Assembly (NCBI RefSeq): GCF_900114775.1
Contig: NZ_FOUE01000002.1
Span: 310,001 to 374,000 of the forward strand
Length of the DNA stretch: 64,000 nucleotides
Source: Marinobacter zhejiangensis
GTDB taxonomy: Bacteria > Pseudomonadota > Gammaproteobacteria > Pseudomonadales > Oleiphilaceae
Direction: 5' to 3'
The first letter of the stretch is position 1; every line of letters begins with the position of its first letter. Positions 27,990 through 38,128 of this stretch are shown piece after piece. A program made the translations under genes and the position numbers. Below the pieces are notes generated by a model. It saw nothing but the letters and a program-made list of their open reading frames with translations, searched no databases and was not told where the DNA came from.

Positions 27990-30900
27990 ATGAACACTAA
28001 CAACGTAAAAAAATACGCACCTAAAGCCCGGAAAGCCTTTATTGAAGCCATGAGTAAACAGGCTGCGAAATATGGGATTACCAAAAAGAAAATCGAGCCA
28101 GCGGAGCAGAAGGGCGACCTGGTTCTGATTGGTGATAGACCGTTTCCGGCTTTGGTTATCAAACCTCGTGAACGCTTGGTAAAGCGCATCGAGCAACAAG
28201 GCTTCGACCAGGTAATGGAGCATGTAGCCTATAGCTGGTTTAACCGGCTGTGCGCTATTCGCTATATGGAACGCAAAGGGTTTCTTGACCACGGGCGTCG
28301 GGTATTGAGCGCGGCTGACGGCAGTGCCGGTGTGCCCCAAATACTGGAAGAGTGTCTGGATGTCGAGTTGCCCGGACTGGACCAGGCCAAGGTTAGAGAG
28401 CTGAAGCTTGATGGCACCAAAGACGAAGAGCTTTACCGCGAGCTGTTACTGGCCCAGTGTCATGCCCTGCATCAAGCAATGCCATTTTTGTTCGAGGCGG
28501 TCGCTGATGAATCCGAGCTGCTGTTGCCAGAAAACCTGACCAAGACTGACTCACTGATCCGTGATCTTGTTGCCAGTGTTCCCGATGAAGACTGGGAGCA
28601 TATCGAGATTATTGGCTGGCTTTACCAGTTCTATATCTCCGAGAAAAAAGATCAGGTGATCGGCAAGGTTGTTAAAAGCGAGGATATTCCCGCTGCGACA
28701 CAGCTTTTTACGCCTAATTGGATAGTTCAGTATCTGGTTCAGAACTCGGTTGGTCGCCAGTGGCTTCAGACGTATCCCGATTCTCCACTCCGGGAGAAAA
28801 TGCCGTACTACATTGAGCCTGCCGAGCAAACACCTGAAGTGCAGACGCAACTTGCAGAGATTACACCTTCCGAGATAGCTCCGGAGACTATCCAAATTCT
28901 TGATCCAGCGGCGGGGTCGGGTCACATAATCGTGGAAGCTTATAAGGTATTAAAAGCTATCTACGAAGAGCGAGGTTATCGAGCCCGAGACATTCCTCAG
29001 CTCATTCTCGAAAACAATCTTTTTGGTCTAGATATTGATGACCGTGCCGGACAATTGGCTGGCTTTGCGTTGATGATGCTGGCTAGAGAGGATGATCGAA
29101 GAATCTTCAGTCGGAATATCAGGCTTAATGTTTTGTCGTTACAGGAAAGCTCTAATGTAAATCTCCCTCCTCTCTGGAAATCACTGAACTTGACCGGAGA
29201 ATGGCAGAGCGGAACTTCGCAAGGGCTCTTTGAAGAGGAGCAGCATGACCTTAGTTCTTTTGCAGCGGACAGCCGCTACCAGTTGCTTCAGAGAACCTTA
29301 GAAAGATTCAAACATGCCAAGACATTCGGTTCCTTAATTGATGTTCCTCATGAAGACTATGAGGGGTTGAAGGAGCTTTTCGTCACTCTATGTGAATTGG
29401 AGCGTGATGGCGATTCGATGCAAAAGGCAGCGGCAACTCAATTGATTCCCTATGTACATCAGGCCGTGATTTTAGCTCAGAAATATGATGCCGTTGTAGC
29501 GAATCCTCCCTATATGGGCAGCAAAGGAATGAATACTGACTTGAAGGAGTTCGCAAAGAGGGAATATCCGAACAGCAAATCGGATTTGTTTGCGATCTTT
29601 ATGGAGCGGGCATTCAAACTGCTTAATCAGAAAGGATTCAACGCTCAAGTAAATATGCAGTCATGGATGTTCTTGTCAAGTTTCGAGCTTCTCAGGAAGA
29701 GTATTTTAGAAGATAGAATGCTGATAACAATGGCACACCTGGGATCGAGAGCGTTTAGTCAAATTGGCGGCGAAGTTGTGCAAACTACTGCTTGGATTAT
29801 AGGGTGCGTTGGTTGCAGTAACTATAAGCCTACATTTTACAGGCTTGTAGCGGGTGATGAGGAAAGCAAAAAATCTGCTCTCCTGAGTCGCAATAATAAT
29901 TATTCGGAAATTAGTCAAAACGATTTTCTTAAAATTAATGGCCAGCCAATAGCATATTGGGTTTCCAAGCAGTTTTTGACAAAAGTTGGTTCATTGAGAG
30001 TCCTCGGAAAGGATTATGAGGTGAAAAGCGGATTGTCTTCAGCAGACAATGATCGATTTATTAGGTTGTGGCACGAGGTATCAGTAGATAGTACTAGCAG
30101 GGGTGAGTATAAAGAAGGTTTTAAGTGGTACGGGTGCAATAAAGGTGGTGAGTATAGAAGGTGGTTTGGAAACAATAACTATGTAGTGAATTGGGAGGCA
30201 TCTGGAAGAGAGTTAAAGGATTTCAAGAATGCGTATGTTCGTAACGAAGAATGGTACTTCAAAGAAGGCGTGACATGGACCATGATTGGCGGTGGCGATT
30301 TGTCTGTCAGGTATACGCCTCCGGGATTCATATTCGACTTTGCATCACCATCGATATTTAGCATTTCATCTGAGAATAATATCTATTACCTGATGGCATA
30401 TCTAAACTCCCCGGTAGGCACTTTGGTAAGTGGGCTTCTCAATCCTACTTTAAATCTAAGCCCTGGGGTGTTAGCTGCATTTCCAACGACTATTAAAGAA
30501 AAAGAGTATGATGAAATATCTAGTAGAGCAAAGCGTCTTGTTGATATTTATAGGAATGACTTCGAAAGCATGGAGGAAAACGTTGGTTTTTCGAAAAACG
30601 AAATAATCAACTACAAATCCTCTAGCATAAGAAATGATTTCAATTTCTATTTGGAGCGCTCTGAAGAACTGCTGACCGAGACAGTTGAACATGAGAATTA
30701 TATAGCCAAATACTTTACTGAGATTTACGACGCTGGTGAGGATGTCTCATTTGAAATTGAAAGAAAAAAAATATCGCTCTATTGCAACCCGTTTTATAGG
30801 TATGGTGTTGATGACATTAACCGTGCTAGGGATGTACAGAGGTCTGATTTAATAGTTGAGATTATTAGTTACTCAATTGGCTGCACAATGGGACGGTTCT

Positions 30901-31628
30901 CTCTTGACCGTACAGGAATGGTGTATGCTCGATCAGGCGGCCTGTGTTTCTCGGAGTTGGTTTCTGAAGGAGCATATAAAACCTATCCCGCAGACGATGA
31001 CGGAATCATTCCACTAACGGACCAGGAATGGTTCCCCGATGATGCAACTAATCGATTCCGTGAGTTTGTCAGAGTCGTTTGGGGAGAAGAGCGCCTTCAT
31101 GAAAATCTCGACTTTGTAGCAGAGTCTCTCTGTCTGCACGCTATCAAACCGAAGAAATCCGAATCGGCAATGGACACGATTCGTCGGTACCTGTCTACCC
31201 AGTTTTATAAAGACCACCTGAAGACTTACAAAAAGCGTCCTATCTACTGGTTGTTCAGCTCTGGTAAGCAAAAGGCTTTCGAGTGTCTGGTTTATCTGCA
31301 CCGGTATAACGAAGGTACGTTGGCGCGTATGCGTACTGAGTACGTCATTCCCCTGACAGCGAAGATGGCGGCCTATGCTCAAAAGCTGGAGAACGATAAA
31401 GAAGCAAGTGGATCGGCAGCGGAGGTGAAGCGGCTTGAAAAGGAAATTGCCCAACTGCACAAGCAGCAGGCTGAGCTGAGCGAGTTCGACGAGAAGTTGC
31501 GCCACTATGCTGACCAGAGAATAAGCCTGGATTTGGATGATGGCGTAAAGGTCAACTACGGCAGGTTCGGGGATTTGCTGGCGGACGTGAAAAGCGTGAC
31601 TGGCCAAGCTCCGGAGGTGCTGTCATGA
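27990..31628 (+). CDS. pglX: PglX (BrxX), BREX adenine methyltransferase
   Basis: The 1212-residue protein is full length. The methyltransferase motif I ILDPAAGSGH is near residue 303 and the catalytic motif IV NPPY near 504. The C-terminus is coiled-coil rich. It would methylate adenine in an asymmetric site to mark self DNA. From about 29700 to 30950 the DNA becomes clearly AT-rich compared with both ends of the gene, which coincides with the target-recognition part and suggests that this segment was exchanged. No frameshift is seen, so the gene is not phase-locked off. It overlaps the next gene by 4 bases. Confidence 0.95.
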   Translation: MNTNNVKKYAPKARKAFIEAMSKQAAKYGITKKKIEPAEQKGDLVLIGDRPFPALVIKPRERLVKRIEQQGFDQVMEHVAYSWFNRLCAIRYMERKGFLDHGRRVLSAADGSAGVPQILEECLDVELPGLDQAKVRELKLDGTKDEELYRELLLAQCHALHQAMPFLFEAVADESELLLPENLTKTDSLIRDLVASVPDEDWEHIEIIGWLYQFYISEKKDQVIGKVVKSEDIPAATQLFTPNWIVQYLVQNSVGRQWLQTYPDSPLREKMPYYIEPAEQTPEVQTQLAEITPSEIAPETIQILDPAAGSGHIIVEAYKVLKAIYEERGYRARDIPQLILENNLFGLDIDDRAGQLAGFALMMLAREDDRRIFSRNIRLNVLSLQESSNVNLPPLWKSLNLTGEWQSGTSQGLFEEEQHDLSSFAADSRYQLLQRTLERFKHAKTFGSLIDVPHEDYEGLKELFVTLCELERDGDSMQKAAATQLIPYVHQAVILAQKYDAVVANPPYMGSKGMNTDLKEFAKREYPNSKSDLFAIFMERAFKLLNQKGFNAQVNMQSWMFLSSFELLRKSILEDRMLITMAHLGSRAFSQIGGEVVQTTAWIIGCVGCSNYKPTFYRLVAGDEESKKSALLSRNNNYSEISQNDFLKINGQPIAYWVSKQFLTKVGSLRVLGKDYEVKSGLSSADNDRFIRLWHEVSVDSTSRGEYKEGFKWYGCNKGGEYRRWFGNNNYVVNWEASGRELKDFKNAYVRNEEWYFKEGVTWTMIGGGDLSVRYTPPGFIFDFASPSIFSISSENNIYYLMAYLNSPVGTLVSGLLNPTLNLSPGVLAAFPTTIKEKEYDEISSRAKRLVDIYRNDFESMEENVGFSKNEIINYKSSSIRNDFNFYLERSEELLTETVEHENYIAKYFTEIYDAGEDVSFEIERKKISLYCNPFYRYGVDDINRARDVQRSDLIVEIISYSIGCTMGRFSLDRTGMVYARSGGLCFSELVSEGAYKTYPADDDGIIPLTDQEWFPDDATNRFREFVRVVWGEERLHENLDFVAESLCLHAIKPKKSESAMDTIRRYLSTQFYKDHLKTYKKRPIYWLFSSGKQKAFECLVYLHRYNEGTLARMRTEYVIPLTAKMAAYAQKLENDKEASGSAAEVKRLEKEIAQLHKQQAELSEFDEKLRHYADQRISLDLDDGVKVNYGRFGDLLADVKSVTGQAPEVLS

Positions 31629-33613
31629 AGTTAAATAGCCTAAGCGACATTTTTGAACGCCGTTTACTCCGTATCCCGGATTACCAGCGGGGTTATGCCT
31701 GGAAGGAGCACCAGGTTGAAGACTTTTGGGAAGATATTCTTCAGCTTGAAAGCGACCGCATACACTACACGGGCGTCATCACTCTTGAACCTGTGCGACC
31801 CAACCTCTACCAGAGATGGGAAAAGGACCTTTGGCTCATAGAAGGTGTGGGCTTCAGGCCATTCTATGTGGTTGATGGGCAGCAACGATTGACCACTTCC
31901 ATGATCTTACTCCAAGCCATCTTGGAATCAGTGCCTAAGGATGCCGAGTTAAACTATCAGTCGATCGCCTCTATTCGTAAGCAGTTCATATTTTTTGAGG
32001 CGGACAATAAGCTGCAACAAAGCTTTATCTTTGGTTATGAAAAAGACAACCCCAGCGATGAGTACATGAAGACCAAGATTTTTGGTGAGTACTCAGGTTC
32101 AAATCAGTATGTAGAAACTCTGTACACCCGAAATCTCAGCTTTGCAAAAAAGTACTTCAAGGACCAGTTGGCGGGACTGTCTGTTGATGAGATTGCTTTG
32201 ATATACAAAAAGCTTACTCAGAAGCTGAAGTTCAATTTGTATGAAATTGATGAAGAAATAGATGTTTTCGTCACATTTGAGACGATGAACAATCGCGGGA
32301 AGCCGCTGACCAGTTTGGAATTGCTCAAAAATAGACTGATTTACCTTTCAACTCTGTTCAAAGATAACGAAGGGCGAGAGCAGCTTAGGGTAAACATCAA
32401 CGATGCATGGAAGACCATGTATGAATATTTGGGTAAAAACCCGGATGTTCCACTAAGCGATAATCTATTTCTTCGTAATCATTGGACGATGTACTTTAAG
32501 TACACCCGGAGAAAAGGTGATGATTACATAAAGTTTCTGCTTGATGAGAAGTTCAACGCAAGGAATGTGACACACCCTAAATCATCGGATGAAACGCTCA
32601 AAATTGAAGAAATATCTGACTATGTTCGAAGCCTCCAGCAATCAATCGTTTACTGGTTCTACATGCATAATCCGTATTATGCGCAATCTAGCGAGCTGAC
32701 GGAGTCTCAGAAACTTTGGCTGGATAGGTTAGAACGATTGAGTTTCAGATCCTTCAAGCCACTGATTCTTTCAGCCTTTGTCTCTAAACAAGATCCAGTG
32801 ATGGTTACAAAACTTCTGGGAGCAGCTGAACGCTATAATTTCACTCTGTTTAACCTTAGCCAGCGTCGGTCAAACACTGGGGATACCGAGTTCTTCAGTA
32901 TGTCTCGTGACTTGCTTGTTGGTTCCAAATCGATACAGGATGTGGTTTACGCCCTTGGGCAATGGGTTAAGAGATACTACGACCCAGCGAAATTTCTTTC
33001 GCATATTGAAGAAAAATACGAGCTCGACCGGGATGGATTCTATCACTGGGATGGTGTGCGCTATTTCTTGTACGAGCACGAACAGTGGCTAAGAAACAAG
33101 GGTAAACAAGCCACCAGTAAGTTGTCTTGGGACGTATTGAGATCCAACAAAAAGGATCATGTGACACTTGAGCACATTTTCCCTCAGACTCCCGATGATG
33201 AATACTGGGTAGATAGATTCGGCCATTTGGATGAGCAAGAGCAACGTTATCTGACCCACTCCTTAGGTAACCTGTTGCCATTGTCACGCTCGAAAAACGC
33301 ATCACTACAAAATGATAGCTTCCCTCTTAAGGTTAATAATGGCTCTGGGGTTGGATATTACAATGGTTCGGTTTCTGAAAATGAAGTAGCACAGAGTCCG
33401 GAATGGCGGCCCGAAGAAATCTTTAATCGTGGTTTGACCCTTCTAGAGTTCATGGAGCAGCGCTGGAATATTGAGCTAGGTAATACAGACTTTAAAAATC
33501 GATTACTACACACTAACAACATCAGATGTTGTAGTGAAAGTGAGCAACATGCTGGAGTATCAAATCCTGAGGAATCAGGGTTTTTGGATAATGCTTCCGA
33601 GATAAGTTTATGA
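31625..33613 (+). CDS. DUF262-DUF1524 protein, GmrSD/BrxU-like type IV restriction enzyme
   Basis: The 662-residue protein has DUF262 at the N-terminus (RIPDYQRGYAWKEHQVEDFW, then DGQQR at 84-88) and DUF1524 near the C-terminus with LEHIFPQTP (near 515) and the family's GNLLPLSRSKNASL. DUF262 uses a nucleotide to drive cleavage and DUF1524 is an HNH-like nuclease. Proteins of this type, such as BrxU in plasmid BREX islands, cut phage DNA with modified cytosines. Here it is translated together with pglX (overlap of 4 bases) and overlaps the next gene by 4. The central 300 residues are unlike GmrSD and may define specificity. Confidence 0.88.
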   Translation: MKLNSLSDIFERRLLRIPDYQRGYAWKEHQVEDFWEDILQLESDRIHYTGVITLEPVRPNLYQRWEKDLWLIEGVGFRPFYVVDGQQRLTTSMILLQAILESVPKDAELNYQSIASIRKQFIFFEADNKLQQSFIFGYEKDNPSDEYMKTKIFGEYSGSNQYVETLYTRNLSFAKKYFKDQLAGLSVDEIALIYKKLTQKLKFNLYEIDEEIDVFVTFETMNNRGKPLTSLELLKNRLIYLSTLFKDNEGREQLRVNINDAWKTMYEYLGKNPDVPLSDNLFLRNHWTMYFKYTRRKGDDYIKFLLDEKFNARNVTHPKSSDETLKIEEISDYVRSLQQSIVYWFYMHNPYYAQSSELTESQKLWLDRLERLSFRSFKPLILSAFVSKQDPVMVTKLLGAAERYNFTLFNLSQRRSNTGDTEFFSMSRDLLVGSKSIQDVVYALGQWVKRYYDPAKFLSHIEEKYELDRDGFYHWDGVRYFLYEHEQWLRNKGKQATSKLSWDVLRSNKKDHVTLEHIFPQTPDDEYWVDRFGHLDEQEQRYLTHSLGNLLPLSRSKNASLQNDSFPLKVNNGSGVGYYNGSVSENEVAQSPEWRPEEIFNRGLTLLEFMEQRWNIELGNTDFKNRLLHTNNIRCCSESEQHAGVSNPEESGFLDNASEISL

Positions 33614-34740
33614 TTAATTACATTTGGGTTGATAATTTTAAATCACTGGTTGATTTTAGAATCGATTTGGCCAAATTCAATTGTGTTGTTGGTTTAAATG
33701 GAGCTGGTAAATCAACGTTGCTCCAGGCATTGGATTTTGTTTCTCAGCTGATGCTTGGTGATATTGATGAGTGGTTGAAAGGACGCCACTGGGATAGCTC
33801 TGACCTTAATTCAAAGTTGACAAAGAAAAGCAATATAGATTTTGAGGTAGGACTTGAAATCTCAGGTAAGAAAGTGTCTTGGTCTGGGAGTTTTAATCGG
33901 TCGTCTTTAAGCTGTACTAAGGAGTTTATTATTGAGGAAGGCGAGAGGCTGCTGTCGGTTGAGGATGCCGGATATACGTTTAATGGTCTTCGTCATGAGA
34001 TTGTTTTTGATTATCAAGGGTCTTTGCTCTCACGCTTAAAAGAAAGCCAGCAAGGTAATACACTTCGTTTGGTGAAAGAGCTGATTCTTAATATACGTTC
34101 GCTAGACCTGATTAGCCCTGAATTACTGAGAAGCCAGTCTCGCTCCTCTGAAGGAAAGCTTGGGTTGGGCGGTGAAAAGCTATCGGCCCTTATCCATGAA
34201 TCGGGTTTTGAAGCTAAATCCAAATTGAAGCGTGAGTTGAAAAAGGTTTATCCACAGCTGGACTCTATTGTTACTAAGTCTCTACGTTCTGGCTGGAAGC
34301 AGCTTGAAGTTAACGAACATTATGGAGAGCGGAAGCTAACATCAACTGCCAGACATGTGAATGACGGTATGCTTAGGCTAATGGCAATTCTGCTTCAGCT
34401 GGAAATTGGTAATGCCTTTTTGCTATTCGATGAGATAGAAAACGGGATTAATCCAGAATTAATCGAATATTTGATTGACCATCTTGTTAATTCCAATGAT
34501 CAGGTCATGGTGACTACCCACAGTCCAATGATTCTGAACTTCATGGAAGATGATGTGGCGAGAGCAGGTGTTCATTACCTCTATAAAACTAAAGAGGGTT
34601 TCACTCGTTCAATTAAGCTATTTGATATTCCATCAATGTCTAAAAAGTTAGAGTTTATGGGGCCTGGCGAAGCATTTATCGATACCGACCTTACTCAGCT
34701 ATATAAAGAAATCTCAGATATTAATCCTGCGGAGGCTTAA
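33610..34740 (+). CDS. AAA ATPase of a BREX-embedded ATPase/TOPRIM pair
   Basis: The 376-residue protein has Walker A GLNGAGKST at residues 28-36, an ABC/SMC-like Walker B LLFDEIENGINPELIEYL near 272, and the H-loop VMVTTHSPMILNF near 300, so it is an OLD-like or AAA15/AAA21 ATPase. It lacks a fused nuclease. The next gene, one base later, has a TOPRIM-like fold, which suggests a two-component effector like PARIS (AriA with AriB) or split OLD systems. The DNA is visibly richer in A and T than pglZ, suggesting it was inserted later. Confidence 0.85.
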   Translation: MINYIWVDNFKSLVDFRIDLAKFNCVVGLNGAGKSTLLQALDFVSQLMLGDIDEWLKGRHWDSSDLNSKLTKKSNIDFEVGLEISGKKVSWSGSFNRSSLSCTKEFIIEEGERLLSVEDAGYTFNGLRHEIVFDYQGSLLSRLKESQQGNTLRLVKELILNIRSLDLISPELLRSQSRSSEGKLGLGGEKLSALIHESGFEAKSKLKRELKKVYPQLDSIVTKSLRSGWKQLEVNEHYGERKLTSTARHVNDGMLRLMAILLQLEIGNAFLLFDEIENGINPELIEYLIDHLVNSNDQVMVTTHSPMILNFMEDDVARAGVHYLYKTKEGFTRSIKLFDIPSMSKKLEFMGPGEAFIDTDLTQLYKEISDINPAEA

Positions 34741-34741
34741 C

Positions 34742-35485
34742 ATGTATTTGTTGTTAAGCGGGGAAGGACCTAGTGATATTGGGCGGTGCAATCCTTCCGC
34801 AGGTTCTTGTGAGCGTACAGGCTTTGCTGAAGGGCCAATGGCAATCATAGTCGATCAGTTGGTAGAGGTATTTCAGGGGTATGAAATGTCTCATCTGGCT
34901 ACGGAGCGAGTTAGCTATGTATCAGAAGCTTATTTGGCAGCAAATAAATTGCCACCCAAAAGAAGAGCCATGGCTCTGAAAGGTAAGAAAAAACCTGCTG
35001 AAACGAAATATTTCTACGAAAATGCCCGAGCATTAGCTGCTACAGCCAAGGCAAAAAGCGAAGAGGTCGGTGATAAGGTCGTGGCTGTTTTGTTTAGGGA
35101 CTCGGATGGCACCGCTTCGGCTGGTCGCGGGAATTGGCACGACAAACGCAACTCTATGTTACAAGGCTTCAAAGATGAAGATTTTGAGTTGGGTGTGCCG
35201 ATGGTGCCTAAGCCAAAGTCTGAGGCGTGGTTGCTATGCGCAACGAAAGTGAACCCTTATCAGCATTGCGCTGCCTTAGAGAATGAGTCGGGTAATGATA
35301 AATCAGTTAATCCGCTCAAAGACCAGCTTTCAGCTTCGCTTAATGGAAAAGCAGGCACTGCTCATGTCAATCGCCTAGTTACGGATAAAAAGATAGATAT
35401 TGATCGAATCGACATGCCTTCGTTCAATTGTTTTAAAGCCGATCTTCACCGAGCAGTAAATTTAGCTAATGGAGTTGGCGAATGA
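34742..35485 (+). CDS. TOPRIM-like nuclease candidate (DUF4276-like)
   Basis: The 247-residue protein opens MYLLLSGEGPSDIG, with a TOPRIM-type glutamate at residue 8, followed by VVAVLFRDSDGTAS with D120 and D122 as the DxD metal pair, and PKPKSEAWLL near 160. This arrangement is shared by OLD, AriB and DUF4276 proteins. It starts one base after the ATPase stop, so the two are surely co-produced. A role as the RNA- or DNA-cutting effector released or switched on by the ATPase is inference. It overlaps pglZ by 4 bases. Confidence 0.78.
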   Translation: MYLLLSGEGPSDIGRCNPSAGSCERTGFAEGPMAIIVDQLVEVFQGYEMSHLATERVSYVSEAYLAANKLPPKRRAMALKGKKKPAETKYFYENARALAATAKAKSEEVGDKVVAVLFRDSDGTASAGRGNWHDKRNSMLQGFKDEDFELGVPMVPKPKSEAWLLCATKVNPYQHCAALENESGNDKSVNPLKDQLSASLNGKAGTAHVNRLVTDKKIDIDRIDMPSFNCFKADLHRAVNLANGVGE

Positions 35486-38109
35486 ACCTCAGCCAACTTC
35501 GTCAAGGCCTGGAGCAGGCATTCTACAAAGAAAATCATCGTCTGGTGTTCTGGTATGACCCGGAGCTGTCATTTTTGGATGAACTGCCATCTCTGTCTCT
35601 CGTGGACGTGCAGATCCTTAACATGGCAAATGAATCGACACTGGGAATCAAGATCAAATTGGAGCTGGAAGACAAGGCTGGTAAGTACCTCCTGTACTTC
35701 CCCTTTGCGGAGCCAGATGCGGAAAAAGACTGGCTGCTCGACATCAAGTTGTACTCCAGATGTTTCTACGCCGATCGCTTCTCAATCATCTTCAACGATC
35801 TTGGCCTTCACCAGCAAAGCTTGAGAGAGCACCTGGCCAAGCGAGACAAATTCCTTGCCAGCAAAGCAAGGCTGACGGCGCTGCAGCGCTATGTTCAGCC
35901 TGATTTTGACGAGACTGACCTGGACATGGCCATGATTGCTTCCGTAGTTAAGGCGGAAAGCTGTGACCTCCCACATGTGATCCTGGCACTTGCTGAAGAG
36001 ACGGTGGCGGATGATCTAGGCCTGGAAACCAATCCGGCAGCACTCAATGAGCTCGAAAAGTACGACCTGGTACCGGCACTGGTAGCCGCGCTTCAGTCTG
36101 AAATTGGCTACCCGGCTAAGTTTGAGGAGTTGAACGGCGAAGCGCCGTTTAAGCTGGGGCATTTCTTTATCCGGCTGCTGATTACAGGTTTCTGCGAGAG
36201 TGTTGGTGATGTACCAAGCTGGGCGAAAGAACTCGTGATGTCGTCAGCCAGCTCCCGCGCAACGGCCAGAGCGCTGCTCTCACGTTGGCGGGACAGTTCA
36301 CGGTACTACAAGGCATTCGATGCTGTGTCCGGGTGGGTAGCAATCGCGTTGCGCATCAAGGATAAGGTTGGTGTTTTCGACATTGACCAGCTCAGCGATG
36401 TTGTCACCTTTGAGGCCGTGGAGCAGAAGATCATCGTTGATCTTGCCGAGGCTATTCCACATGCTCCCAGGGGGGAGCTGGAGCGCTTCCGCGCAATGAT
36501 TGCGTCGCGCCTGGACGGTTACTGGGCTTCCAAGCATAAAGACGATACGACGCGCCGGAAGTACCGCACCGTTTACACTGCATTGCAGGCTGCTATCGAC
36601 CTGTTCAGTCTGCGTATTCAGCATGATGGCGGATTTCACTTCGAGTCGAGTGAGGCTCTATACAAGGCTTACGAGCGAGATCTATACCGCTTTGATATGG
36701 CCTACCGCCATTACTGTGAAGCCTCTCACCGTGCTCATGTTGAGATCCTGAAAAAGCTCGATGACGAAGTGGAGAACTGTTACGCCTACTGGTACATCGA
36801 CAACCTGGCGAAGAACTGGGGTGACCGCATCGAGGCAGAGCAACGTCTTGCTCAGTGGCGTTTCCCTGGAACCCCCAATCAGCAGGACTTCTTTCAGGGC
36901 TTGGTGAAGCCGCTTTTTTCCAGATCTACCAAGCGCCGGGTGGTGGTGATAATCAGTGATGCCTTCCGCTATGAGGCGGCCGTTGAGCTACGTGATCGTA
37001 TCAACGATAAACGATACTCAGAAGCCACCCTGTCTTCGCAGCTTGGCGTGGTCCCAAGTTATACGACTTTGGGGATGGCTTCCCTCTTGCCCCATAAAAC
37101 ACTGGAGTACCGAGAATCAGCGTCCGATGACGTGTTTGTCGATGGCCAATCCAGTAAAGGCACGGCGGCAAGATCCAAGATCCTTGCTGCACATGGCGGC
37201 CTGGCCGTGACAGCGGAAACCGTAAAAGGGTGGTCGCGGGATGAAGGCCGGGAGGTTCTCAAGGATCAGGAGCTGGTGTACGTCTACCACAATATTATCG
37301 ATGATCGTAGCGACGGTGGTGGGCCTTCAGAGATATACACCTTCAAGCATGTCGAAGATGCAATTGAGGATCTTACGGAGCTGAGCCGCAAGATTCTGAT
37401 GCACTTCAACACATCAACGGTGCTTATTACCGCAGATCATGGCTTCCTGTTCCAGCAAAGCAAGCTGGAAGCTGCCGATCGCTCGTCTCTGGCTGAGAAG
37501 CCAACCAATGCCCTGAAGAACAAAAAGCGCTACGTCGTGGGCTTTGGACTGCCAGATACCAAGGAAGCTTGGAAGGGCTCCACCAAGGCAACGGCCGGAA
37601 CTGCTTCAGAAACTGATTTTTGGGTACCAAAAGGGGCTAATCGATTCCACTTTGTGGGCGGCTCGCGTTTCGTCCACGGAGGGGTCATGCCACAAGAGAT
37701 TGTTGTCCCAGTGCTAACCGTCAAGCAGCTTCGTGGGGAGAAAGCCGAGAAGCGTACCAAGCGCAAGGTGGGTGTAATTTCTACCAAGTCCACTCTGAAG
37801 ATGGTGAACAACATTCAGAAGTTCGACCTGATGCAGACCGAAGTGGTCAGTGATTTGGTTACGCCGGTCACGGTGTCAGTGGCGATCTATGACGGTGACA
37901 GTAAAGTCTCCAGTGAGGAATCGGTGACTTTTGACTGCGCAACGGATTCCGTGACAGAGCGGGTCAAACAGATACGCCTCTCATTGTCTGGCACGGATTT
38001 CGATCGGAAGAAGGATTACTTCCTGGTGCTTAAGGACAAGGATCTGAATACCGAGATGGAGCGCTACAAGGTTACGATTGACCTGGCATTTACCGACGAC
38101 TTCTTCTGA
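35482..38109 (+). CDS. pglZ: PglZ (BrxZ), BREX alkaline-phosphatase-like protein
   Basis: The 875-residue protein has the PglZ domain: VVVIISDAFRYEAAVELRDR near residue 487, where SDAFRYE bears the metal-binding Asp and nucleophile region, and STVLITADHGFLFQ near 644 with the second metal-binding Asp-His. These match the alkaline phosphatase superfamily. It is an essential BREX part and may act as a nuclease or phosphodiesterase in the complex. Its start overlaps the TOPRIM gene, so all genes from pglX to pglZ are tightly linked. Confidence 0.95.
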   Translation: MNLSQLRQGLEQAFYKENHRLVFWYDPELSFLDELPSLSLVDVQILNMANESTLGIKIKLELEDKAGKYLLYFPFAEPDAEKDWLLDIKLYSRCFYADRFSIIFNDLGLHQQSLREHLAKRDKFLASKARLTALQRYVQPDFDETDLDMAMIASVVKAESCDLPHVILALAEETVADDLGLETNPAALNELEKYDLVPALVAALQSEIGYPAKFEELNGEAPFKLGHFFIRLLITGFCESVGDVPSWAKELVMSSASSRATARALLSRWRDSSRYYKAFDAVSGWVAIALRIKDKVGVFDIDQLSDVVTFEAVEQKIIVDLAEAIPHAPRGELERFRAMIASRLDGYWASKHKDDTTRRKYRTVYTALQAAIDLFSLRIQHDGGFHFESSEALYKAYERDLYRFDMAYRHYCEASHRAHVEILKKLDDEVENCYAYWYIDNLAKNWGDRIEAEQRLAQWRFPGTPNQQDFFQGLVKPLFSRSTKRRVVVIISDAFRYEAAVELRDRINDKRYSEATLSSQLGVVPSYTTLGMASLLPHKTLEYRESASDDVFVDGQSSKGTAARSKILAAHGGLAVTAETVKGWSRDEGREVLKDQELVYVYHNIIDDRSDGGGPSEIYTFKHVEDAIEDLTELSRKILMHFNTSTVLITADHGFLFQQSKLEAADRSSLAEKPTNALKNKKRYVVGFGLPDTKEAWKGSTKATAGTASETDFWVPKGANRFHFVGGSRFVHGGVMPQEIVVPVLTVKQLRGEKAEKRTKRKVGVISTKSTLKMVNNIQKFDLMQTEVVSDLVTPVTVSVAIYDGDSKVSSEESVTFDCATDSVTERVKQIRLSLSGTDFDRKKDYFLVLKDKDLNTEMERYKVTIDLAFTDDFF

Positions 38110-38128
38110 CTACGAATTGACTTAGAGC

